DNA of 8,159 nucleotides from NCBI GenBank assembly GCA_009918865.1, contig RGCY01000050.1, forward strand, positions 1 to 8,159, in the 5' to 3' direction. The notes beneath the pieces are model-generated. The model saw nothing but the letters and a program-made list of their open reading frames with translations. It was not told the DNA's origin and did no database searches. Both the position numbers and the translations under genes were made by a program. Shown in pieces: positions 1 through 5,888 of this stretch. Numbering within the stretch: the stretch's first letter is position 1; every line of letters begins with the position of its first letter. This DNA is from Actinomycetota bacterium. Lineage in GTDB: Bacteria; Actinomycetota; Actinomycetes; S36-B12; UBA5976.

Positions 1-69
1 GGTAATCATCCAGCGACGTCAACGTGGCATACGTGCTTTCAGCATCCGCAGTGGTGAGGTAATCATCCA
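1..69 (-). repeat. 57-bp (19-codon) coding repeat, cut by window edge
   Basis: The 12-mer GGTAATCATCCA occurs at 1-12 and again at 58-69. The spacing of 57 bases is exactly 19 codons of the minus-strand gene, and both copies encode Leu-Asp-Asp-Tyr. One full period is visible, so the number of units and how strictly they repeat cannot be judged here. Confidence 0.5.
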
Positions 70-763
70 AAGCGGATGCATCGGCCTTGTCGGCAAGTTG
101 AGCAGTTAAGTCGTCAAGTGCGCTTTGAACAGATTCAGGTATGCCAGCAGCTGCGATTGCGTCGGCAACAAGACCTGCAATGTCATCGATCGAAGCTTTG
201 GTGTTCAACTGCGATTGGGCATTGTCAAGCAGTCCGCCGAGCACAGTGATTTGAGATTGAAATGTGGCGAGTTGATCAAGAAGACCAGTTCCGCCGTCTC
301 CGTTACCGCCTGTGTTGCCTCCGCCGATAATCGTTTGCGAACCTGCGGCAACTTGACGTTCGACTGAGTTAAGTCGACTCGCGAGATTCGCAATCGAAGA
401 CTGCAATTGAGAGAAATCACGATAAGTCGGCGCCTTAGGCAACTTAACAATTGGTCCTGTGCCAGTTGGTGCCGTGCGAGTCACGGTATTTGCTGAACCT
501 GAACGCAGTGCTGGATTGCAATTCGGATCAAGTTTTGCTAGCCGAGGATTTGACGTGGTGCATTTCGATTTTGTCGCGGCCGGGGTAAGAGTTCGTACAG
601 ACTTCAAGCCCGGCGATTGGGATGACTCAACCCTCGTTGCTTCTGTCGGTGCTTTTGCACGCGCAGCTACGACCGCACTGGCTGGTTGTCCAAGCCCGAG
701 TGCGCCGACGAGGCCAACGACCGCCGCCAATGCGACAGCCGGGCGCGATCGGAACGAGCGCAT
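1..763 (-). CDS. Secreted repeat/coiled-coil protein of unknown function, 3' end outside window
   Basis: The reading frame is open from an ATG at 763 to the window edge, giving 254 residues with no stop. GGGAGGA (767-773) lies 3 bases upstream of the ATG. Residues 1-30 form a signal peptide (basic start, hydrophobic core, cleavage probably after A-S-A at 30); there is no lipobox. Residues 31-112 are rich in Ala, Thr, Ser and Pro, with two cysteines (C68, C82) that could form a disulfide. Residues 113-140 look like a short coiled coil, then comes a Gly/Asn-rich hinge (147-160), then more helical Gln/Asp/Leu-rich sequence. LDDY recurs at 232 and 251, exactly 19 residues apart, as the visible start of a repeat resembling the stalk repeats of trimeric fibre or tail-fibre-like proteins. 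I do not recognise a family. A surface stalk or fibre is an inference from composition and repeat; the C-terminal part that would decide it is missing. Confidence 0.8.
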   Translation of the reverse strand, partial: MRSFRSRPAVALAAVVGLVGALGLGQPASAVVAARAKAPTEATRVESSQSPGLKSVRTLTPAATKSKCTTSNPRLAKLDPNCNPALRSGSANTVTRTAPTGTGPIVKLPKAPTYRDFSQLQSSIANLASRLNSVERQVAAGSQTIIGGGNTGGNGDGGTGLLDQLATFQSQITVLGGLLDNAQSQLNTKASIDDIAGLVADAIAAAGIPESVQSALDDLTAQLADKADASALDDYLTTADAESTYATLTSLDDY

Positions 764-991
764 GCGTCCTCCCACAGGGTATATAGGGTGCTAATCATGC
801 CCGTTAATGTGGGCACTTGTCATCACCGGGGACTGGTTAACTCGGACGGCTGCCTGGGATCACTTCGAGTCAAGGATTTTGCACCGGGAACTACCGTGAG
901 GCTCGATCCGGAGGTATCCTCGCCCGTTAGGCCAGCACTACGAGGGTGCGGTCCAAGAATCTGAGGTTCTTTTCCGGGAAAGGCGACCAAC
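764..991. other. Divergent gap between secreted protein and lipoprotein
   Basis: This 228-base gene-free gap lies between two outward-facing genes and must hold both promoters. A possible minus-strand promoter sits at 780-807. Downstream, GCACC (881-885) could pair with GGTGC further along (near 945), enclosing a small GAGG-TAT-CCTC hairpin, so the lipoprotein leader may be structured. I cannot match it to a known riboswitch class and see no convincing plus-strand promoter. Confidence 0.35.
767..807 (-). promoter_or_regulatory. Possible promoter and RBS of the secreted repeat protein
   Basis: Read on the minus strand, TTAACG (802-807) is followed after 16 bases by TATATA (780-785), a fair sigma-70-type pair. 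GGGAGGA (767-773) then lies just ahead of the ATG at 763. Transcription would begin near 773, leaving a very short leader that starts at or near the Shine-Dalgarno sequence. Read by eye only; the RBS is much more secure than the promoter boxes. Confidence 0.35.
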
Positions 992-1618
992 GTGAATCCG
1001 GCAAATCGGACAAAATGGCTCATAATTCCAATTTTGGTCGCTGGCCTCGCTGGATGTGCCAATGAGTCACTGGCTGGGCTCTCCGTTTCCGGACGAGATT
1101 TCACAGGCTCATACCTCGCGCCAAGTTCCGCTTTTACCGCAGGGACTCGCGCCGCAAGTTTGATTCCGACTGCTGCGCCTGAGCAGATTTACAGTTCCGA
1201 AGACATCAAATCGCTGGCGAACAAGACTCTCCAGATCGAAGACATCTGGGTAGGTCCGTTCTGCAAAAAGTACAAGGTTTACAACAAACTTTTCAATCAG
1301 TATCTGGATTTCAACCTCACTGAGTCCTTCTTAACCACCGGAGACCCGAAGACGGCTGAAGCGCTCATGCAAGTGAAAGCGATGCTGCCGCTGGCGAAGG
1401 GTAAGGAGCAGAAAGAGTGGGCCGCGTACGCGGTGAAGTTCTTTGGTTCCGTAATGTCGGGCAAACCCACTTCCTGGTCGGGGGCCTACCCAGACAACAC
1501 CGAGGTGGATTGGGTTGCGACAGGCTGGACGAAAGAACCCCTGTATGAGCCAAACCAGCCGCTTATGGAGTTGGGTTTCCTTCAAGGCGCGATGGCAGCT
1601 TGCTTGAAAACGATGTAG
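992..1618 (+). CDS. Small lipoprotein of unknown family
   Basis: This gene encodes 208 residues from a GTG start, preceded by a modest purine-rich GGGAAAGG (976-983) as possible ribosome binding site. Residues 1-21 are a lipoprotein signal peptide: basic N-region, hydrophobic core, and lipobox L19-A20-G21-C22, so C22 should be lipidated and the protein held on the outer face of the cytoplasmic membrane. Residues 23-65 are Ser/Ala/Thr-rich and probably a flexible tether. Residues 66-208 look like one compact, mainly helical domain rich in Trp, Lys and Glu. Only two other cysteines exist, C91 and C204, near the two ends of that domain, so one disulfide is plausible. I do not recognise the family and assign no function. 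It is divergent from the secreted gene on its left and convergent with pulA; nothing ties it to the maltodextrin genes beyond proximity. Confidence 0.85.
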   Translation: MNPANRTKWLIIPILVAGLAGCANESLAGLSVSGRDFTGSYLAPSSAFTAGTRAASLIPTAAPEQIYSSEDIKSLANKTLQIEDIWVGPFCKKYKVYNKLFNQYLDFNLTESFLTTGDPKTAEALMQVKAMLPLAKGKEQKEWAAYAVKFFGSVMSGKPTSWSGAYPDNTEVDWVATGWTKEPLYEPNQPLMELGFLQGAMAACLKTM

Positions 1619-1683
1619 CAATTGCACGACTGAATTTCCTAGAGTTGAGGGCGTTCGCCTGCGGCGCAATGGATTCAGCCTAA

Positions 1684-1701
1684 GCGCGCCGTGCGCGCCG
1701 T
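1684..1701. repeat. Two tandem copies of a 9-bp GC-rich unit
   Basis: GCGCGCCGT is present twice in direct succession (1684-1692 and 1693-1701), followed by a degenerate third copy, GCGACGTGC (1702-1710). It lies in the gap between the convergent lipoprotein and pulA genes. No function is evident. Confidence 0.4.
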
Positions 1702-1715
1702 GCGACGTGCAGCAA

Positions 1716-1746
1716 ATTGACTTAGCACGACGGCGGCTCGGTCAAT
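1716..1746. repeat. Imperfect inverted repeat in convergent gap
   Basis: ATTGAC (1716-1721) and GTCAAT (1741-1746) can pair around a 19-base loop, which contains a further AGC/GCT pairing. It could form a hairpin at the end of the lipoprotein transcript, 98 bases past the stop, but it has no U-rich tail. A terminator role is only a possibility. Confidence 0.2.
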
Positions 1747-1760
1747 AGAGCACAAAATGA

Positions 1761-1800
1761 CGTAGGGCGCCTAAACCACCACGGGTCAAGGCGCCCTACG
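1761..1800 (-). terminator. Probable terminator hairpin of pulA
   Basis: CGTAGGGCGCC (1761-1771) and GGCGCCCTACG (1790-1800) form a perfect 11-bp GC-rich stem with an 18-base loop. It begins 18 bases beyond the pulA stop codon. On the minus strand it is followed by TCATTTTG, a weak T-rich tail. The loop is longer than in typical intrinsic terminators. It could also stop transcripts arriving from the lipoprotein side, but no T tract follows it on the plus strand. Confidence 0.6.
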
Positions 1801-1817
1801 GCACTTGCTACTTGCGA

Positions 1818-4800
1818 CTACCGCTCAACGAACACCGCCGTTGTCCACGCGGGAATCGAGTAGGAACCGTCGACCATGGTTGCCTTCTTGACGGTCGGAT
1901 CGGCACCGCGCGCCTGCACGGGATGCAGACTGAACTTGCGATCCGCCAGTGACGAGATTTCCCCTGTCGCTGTCTTAGGTGTCGCGTTGAAGACGACAAA
2001 CACGGACTTCAACTTGGGATCTAATGTTTCCAAATCGTCACCCTGCGAAAGCACCTGCATGGCGACCACACCCGCCTTTTGCTCCTCCCCACCTTGTGGG
2101 AACTTCAAACGAGCGGCGACCTCGCCGGCGCTACCGAGTCGGAACAGCGGCGTTGAGTAACGGATTCGCAAAAGATCTTGGAACCGATCACGAGCTGCCT
2201 TGATATCGACAGGCTTGACGTACGCCTTGGGGTTCTGCAGCGTTGTTGCAGCCACATCCCAACGGCTGTTGTTGTCGCCGTACATTGGAAGGCCTTTGCC
2301 GAAGCCGTTCGTCTTGCCCGACCAGTCAATGGCGTTGAACCAATCGCCGCTGTCGTAGGAGTTCTTGTCTAGCGACTTACTGCGCAGCAAGTCAGTTCCG
2401 GCAACCATAAATGGAATGCCCTGTGACAAGAACGGCACCGACAGCGACAGCATCTGCGCACGCACACGTGTGGCCGCATTTGCAGACTTGGGCAACTTGA
2501 ATGCGAGTGTGTCGAACAGAGTGGTGTCGTCGTGCGAATCGACGTACTCAATTGCTTCTGTCGGCTCGCCGGTGTAGCCAGCTGGCTGACCGTTGTAAGT
2601 CACCAAAAAGCCCCACGTGTCGGACCCGGTGACATCCGTGAATGAGAAGGACGGGTAGTCGTCGTTTGAACTTGCCAGTTCACCTGAAAGTGCAACCTTC
2701 ACGGCGTCGGTCATCATGACAGCTGCAGAACAGCCATCAACGGAATCCAGCCCACTGTCGTTCGGATAGACGCACAAACCGGAGCCGAAGCCTTGACCGC
2801 GTGGGTCATTGTCGAATGGTCCGCCACCGCGAACGACATCGCGTACCCGATCATCGAATGTTCCGATTCCTGTGCGTTGCAGGTTGGACTGCGTGGCCTG
2901 GACGAAGCGTGCGTCGTAGGCGACTTCACCGAAGTTCCAGCCTTCACCGTAAAGGAGAATCTTTGTTCCATCGACGCCGTCGTGGGCCAGAGTCAGAGCG
3001 TCCATGTCAGCACGCACTTGCTCCAGAAGTTCCTTCGGCATGTGACCCATGATGTCGAAGCGGAAGCCGTCCACTTTGTAATCAACAGCCCAAACTCTCA
3101 AACTGTCGCGGACGAACTTGCCCATCATCTTTCGCTCAGTCGCAGTGTTCGCGCAGCACGTGCTGTTTGCGACTGTGCCGTCACTGTTGAGACGGTAGTA
3201 GTAGCCGGGCACAATCTTGTCGAATGTGCTCTTGTCACCTTGACCGGCAGCATTGGTGTGGTTGTAAACCACATCCATCACTGTCCTTAGACCCACGGAT
3301 GAAAGACCCTGAACCATCGCGCGGAACTCTTTGGTTCGACCGACACCATTGGGGCTCTTTGCAAATGACCCTTCTGGTGCGGTGAAGTGCAGTGGGTCGT
3401 ATCCCCAGTTGTACGCGTCTTCGCCGCGAATGGATTCGATTTCGGCCTGTTGCTCTTCGGAGTCAGGCGCAAGCACCTTAAGGAAATCTGGATCCGCGGA
3501 CTTCCACGTCGTCTTGTCTTCATTCACAGTTGCGAAGTCAAATGCCGGAAGCAGATGCACGTGTGTCATTCCTGCGCGCGCTAACGACGCAAGGTGACGC
3601 ATACCGTTGCTGTTCTTCACCGTGAAAGCGCCGTACGTTCCGCGCGTCGCGACCGGCACAGTTGTGTCGGCCACGCTGAAGTCACGCACATGCAGCTCGT
3701 AAATCGACGAATCAGCAAGGCTGGCGAGTGCCGGCTTGGTCAACGTATCCCAGCCCTTGGGCTTTGTCGACGCGTCGTTGAGGTTTGCAATCTGTGTGCG
3801 AGTGCTGTTTGTTGACAATGCCACCGAATACGGATCGGTGCTTTCATTGTCAACCACTGCACCCACAGAGGGAACAAATACCTTCACGCGGAATTTGTAG
3901 AACTTGTTCTTCCATGAAGGCGCGCCCTTGATTGACCAAACGCCATTTTCGTCGTTACCCGTCATGCGGAAGGCGGAGAACTTCGACGTCGTTGAGTTGC
4001 CGTAGAGAAGCAAATCAACGCTCTTCGCAGTCGGTGCCCATACTGCAATCGACGGAGTTGTTGATTGCCATGTCAGACCCAGTGCCGCGTCGTTTGCGGC
4101 CACGTCATCAAGGACCTGTCCGATCTGAACGCCGGTGGCCCGAATTGGGACACCATTACCTGCATTCACTTCAACGATGGCAACTTGCCCACGCAGCATC
4201 GAGCGAACGTCACTGGCTGATGCGTCTAACTTCAGGCTGTTGTAGTTCGAGAGATAAGGCTGCGCTGAGATGTAGTCAGCAGACAATGAGAACTCGTACT
4301 CAAGTGGCTTCACTACATCAGCGCCACGGATGCCCTCATCGTCAACGACAATGCCACCGTTCGCGGCTGAGGCTATGTAGAAAGCACTGCTATCAGTGGC
4401 TTCATACGGCCAAGCAACAAGCCCACGTTCAAGCCAGATCGCCCGGGCGCGAGTTAAATCGGCGTCAACCCCTGCAATCAACGGGGCAGCAAATGCAGCG
4501 TTTCCATCTTGATCCGTGTCACCTTGCGTGTACCAAACCTCACCGCCTGTTTGCGCGATGTCGAGGAATTGGTCTGCACCTACTGATTTGTCGTTACCTT
4601 TATGAATAATCCACGCCATCTTCTTGGCAGCCGCGGCAAGTGGCACGCGGAATGTCAAACCCCAGACATCTTGGTTAGCCAATGCCGGAAATGCGGTGCC
4701 CCAGGTGACCGTCGGATCGCCTAGCGCAGCGTCGTTGCGATACCCATCCCACAGGTGCATACCCCAACCTTCGTAATCTTCACCGCTACGGTTGTAATGA

Positions 4801-5507
4801 ATGACTGCATAGCCCTCCGCCCAAGCAAGCGATGTGCGTGCACCGTCGTATGCACTCGAAAACCAGGCATTACCAAACTTGCGCGCATCGAGTTTTGTCA
4901 CGCCACCGACTGCGGAATCACCGGAGCGCAACTGCACAAAGAACTTCCGAGTGTCCTCGGTGACCGGCATATCGAAGTACGGTCCGAAGTTATCCGAGCC
5001 TGTGCGCGTGAGTGTGGGTCCGCCTTGGACCGCAACGGTGGTCACGCCTTGGTCTGCAGATGTGTGGATTCGGTAGTAGCCGGTCGCGAGTGCACGAGTC
5101 GGCGCAACACGTCCGTCTTCAGTCAGCCACCATTCATTTGAGGCTGGTTGTTCGCTGACATTCCAGACCAGAGATTCACTTCCCTGAGTGCGAACTGTCA
5201 CTGTCCACGGTGCGGGATCACCAGTGACATCAATAATGCCGAACCAGCCGTAGTCGTCGGTTCCGTACGCAAGAGCAGGAACGGGATCAGAATCCTGCGA
5301 AGCCAAAGAAATGCTTGCAGAATCTGGATAAACACGAACCTCACCAGGCACGTGAATCACAAAACGATCCGGCACTGCCGCATGCGCAGCACTTGTGAAA
5401 GCTGCAGGTGCTGCAATACCCGCAGCAAGAATGCTGAGGGCCGCGAATACAGAAAGTCGAGATTTGCGAATTGCACCAGCAAACCGGGGGCTACGGCGGC
5501 TGAACAT
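1818..5507 (-). CDS. pulA: Secreted GH13 pullulanase (starch debranching enzyme)
   Basis: This 1229-residue exported enzyme should hydrolyse alpha-1,6 branch points of pullulan, starch and glycogen outside the membrane. Residues 1-43 are a signal peptide ending A-H-A, without lipobox. Residues 44-132 and 143-222 look like degenerate PUD/CBM41-like modules; 233-330 is a clear CBM41 (HYNR, DYEGWGMHLW, IIHKG). A linker domain and a CBM48-like region (around W490, WAPTAKS) follow. The catalytic barrel has ELHVRDF (from E604), the pullulanase signature YNWGYDP (699-705), DVVYNH (745-750), nucleophile D818 in DGFRFD, acid/base E855 in YGEGW and D993 in SHDD. After about residue 1060 comes the C-terminal domain usual for this type, including DLLRSKS. 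The start at 5507 is chosen because GGAGGA (5511-5516) sits directly upstream and the signal peptide begins there; an in-frame ATG at 5645 would add 46 residues that hide it. There is no C-terminal anchor, so the enzyme is probably released. It is divergent from malE, which would import its products. Confidence 0.95.
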   Translation of the reverse strand: MFSRRSPRFAGAIRKSRLSVFAALSILAAGIAAPAAFTSAAHAAVPDRFVIHVPGEVRVYPDSASISLASQDSDPVPALAYGTDDYGWFGIIDVTGDPAPWTVTVRTQGSESLVWNVSEQPASNEWWLTEDGRVAPTRALATGYYRIHTSADQGVTTVAVQGGPTLTRTGSDNFGPYFDMPVTEDTRKFFVQLRSGDSAVGGVTKLDARKFGNAWFSSAYDGARTSLAWAEGYAVIHYNRSGEDYEGWGMHLWDGYRNDAALGDPTVTWGTAFPALANQDVWGLTFRVPLAAAAKKMAWIIHKGNDKSVGADQFLDIAQTGGEVWYTQGDTDQDGNAAFAAPLIAGVDADLTRARAIWLERGLVAWPYEATDSSAFYIASAANGGIVVDDEGIRGADVVKPLEYEFSLSADYISAQPYLSNYNSLKLDASASDVRSMLRGQVAIVEVNAGNGVPIRATGVQIGQVLDDVAANDAALGLTWQSTTPSIAVWAPTAKSVDLLLYGNSTTSKFSAFRMTGNDENGVWSIKGAPSWKNKFYKFRVKVFVPSVGAVVDNESTDPYSVALSTNSTRTQIANLNDASTKPKGWDTLTKPALASLADSSIYELHVRDFSVADTTVPVATRGTYGAFTVKNSNGMRHLASLARAGMTHVHLLPAFDFATVNEDKTTWKSADPDFLKVLAPDSEEQQAEIESIRGEDAYNWGYDPLHFTAPEGSFAKSPNGVGRTKEFRAMVQGLSSVGLRTVMDVVYNHTNAAGQGDKSTFDKIVPGYYYRLNSDGTVANSTCCANTATERKMMGKFVRDSLRVWAVDYKVDGFRFDIMGHMPKELLEQVRADMDALTLAHDGVDGTKILLYGEGWNFGEVAYDARFVQATQSNLQRTGIGTFDDRVRDVVRGGGPFDNDPRGQGFGSGLCVYPNDSGLDSVDGCSAAVMMTDAVKVALSGELASSNDDYPSFSFTDVTGSDTWGFLVTYNGQPAGYTGEPTEAIEYVDSHDDTTLFDTLAFKLPKSANAATRVRAQMLSLSVPFLSQGIPFMVAGTDLLRSKSLDKNSYDSGDWFNAIDWSGKTNGFGKGLPMYGDNNSRWDVAATTLQNPKAYVKPVDIKAARDRFQDLLRIRYSTPLFRLGSAGEVAARLKFPQGGEEQKAGVVAMQVLSQGDDLETLDPKLKSVFVVFNATPKTATGEISSLADRKFSLHPVQARGADPTVKKATMVDGSYSIPAWTTAVFVER

Positions 5508-5510
5508 TGT

Positions 5511-5516
5511 TCCTCC
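5511..5516 (-). promoter_or_regulatory. pulA ribosome binding site
   Basis: GGAGGA on the minus strand lies 3 bases before the ATG at 5507 and settles that start over the longer in-frame ATG at 5645. The same close spacing is seen at the secreted repeat protein and at malF (4 bases). Confidence 0.75.
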
Positions 5517-5653
5517 AAGATTGCCTCTGAGATTCGCCCAGAGAGTGGGATGTAAGAGCAAAGTCTGAGGGTGCGAGCCAGCAATCACAAGAACCACGGG
5601 GCACCGATCTGCACGAATTCCAGTCTGTGATGATTTTGAGAGCATTGAGCATC

Positions 5654-5673
5654 GCGTGAAAGCGCTTTCACGC
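5654..5673. promoter_or_regulatory. LacI-family operator-like perfect palindrome
   Basis: GCGTGAAAGCGCTTTCACGC is a perfect 20-bp palindrome with a central CG step. This is the form known for LacI/GalR-family operators such as CcpA cre and actinobacterial MalR sites. Its centre is about 156 bases from the pulA ATG and about 225 bases from the malE ATG. One maltose-responsive repressor could therefore act on both transcripts. The regulator is not encoded in this window, so its identity is inferred. Confidence 0.75.
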
Positions 5674-5715
5674 CGGCTGGCTCCTATTTCGCAGAGAAGT
5701 CCTATGAAATGCTGA

Positions 5716-5731
5716 GGTGTTGCACATCACA
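5716..5731. promoter_or_regulatory. Possible CRP/GlxR-type site
   Basis: GGTGT-TGCACA-TCACA matches the TGTGA-N6-TCACA consensus at 8 of the 10 conserved positions, with one half perfect. It lies just upstream of the proposed malE promoter. GlxR-type cAMP regulators act on sugar genes in Actinobacteria. The match is by eye only and could be chance. Confidence 0.3.
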
Positions 5732-5735
5732 ACCC

Positions 5736-5765
5736 TTTACACAACGTTTGCTCATAGGTCATCAT
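5736..5765 (+). promoter_or_regulatory. Weak candidate malE promoter
   Basis: TTTACA (5736-5741, 5 of 6 to the -35 consensus) and CATCAT (5760-5765, 4 of 6 to the -10 consensus) are 18 bases apart. The start would fall near 5772, giving a leader of roughly 117 bases. The -10 is poor, so this is only the best candidate I could find. Confidence 0.25.
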
Positions 5766-5874
5766 TCGCCCGGGAAATGTGTGTTTCCGTCGGAGCGCTA
5801 GTTTCCTGCGGATATCCGCGCACAACCCAGCACCACCATCCGGCCCGCTGTGGGCTTGGGTAGACCTGAAAAAC

Positions 5875-5880
5875 AGGAGG
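5875..5880 (+). promoter_or_regulatory. malE ribosome binding site
   Basis: AGGAGG lies 8 bases before the ATG at 5889, an ideal spacing. It fixes this start rather than the in-frame upstream codon at 5850, which would add 13 charged residues ahead of the signal peptide. Confidence 0.85.
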
Positions 5881-5888
5881 TCGAGCAC

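Larger units (their letters stand above)
5508..5888. promoter_or_regulatory. Divergent pulA-malE regulatory region
   Basis: This 381-base gene-free stretch must carry the promoters of both pulA (leftward) and malE (rightward). It holds the LacI-type palindrome at 5654-5673 and a CRP/GlxR-like site at 5716-5731. In the malE leader are GGAAA-N6-TTTCC (5773-5788) and the 12-bp palindrome GCGGATATCCGC (5808-5819). In the pulA leader is CTCTG-N9-CAGAG (5525-5543). I find no convincing -35/-10 pair for pulA. No regulator gene is encoded here. Confidence 0.7.

Noticed and set aside
1..69. Direct repeat GGTAATCATCCA as part of a CRISPR-like array
   Set aside because: The 57-base spacing is in frame with the protein and both copies encode the same residues; there is only one visible period.
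125..964. Several short frames overlapping the left-hand secreted gene and the gap after it
   Set aside because: They are shadows of the minus-strand frame 1-763, which has a signal peptide, RBS and coherent repeat.
840..985. Cobalamin or c-di-AMP riboswitch ahead of the lipoprotein
   Set aside because: Only scattered short similarities; the core conserved boxes of either class are not seen, so I list it only as a possible structured leader.
2793..3290. 165-codon plus-strand open frame inside pulA
   Set aside because: Antisense shadow of the catalytic domain, with no recognisable motif.
3932..4609. 225-codon plus-strand open frame inside pulA
   Set aside because: Its product is Arg/Gln/His-rich low-quality sequence antisense to a well-conserved pullulanase; no RBS or family match.
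5508..5645. 46-residue N-terminal extension of pulA from an in-frame ATG at 5645
   Set aside because: It would bury the signal peptide, has no good RBS, and the start at 5507 has GGAGGA directly upstream.
5850..5888. 13-residue extension of MalE from an upstream in-frame start
   Set aside because: It puts charged residues before the signal peptide and would contain the strong AGGAGG that belongs to the ATG at 5889.
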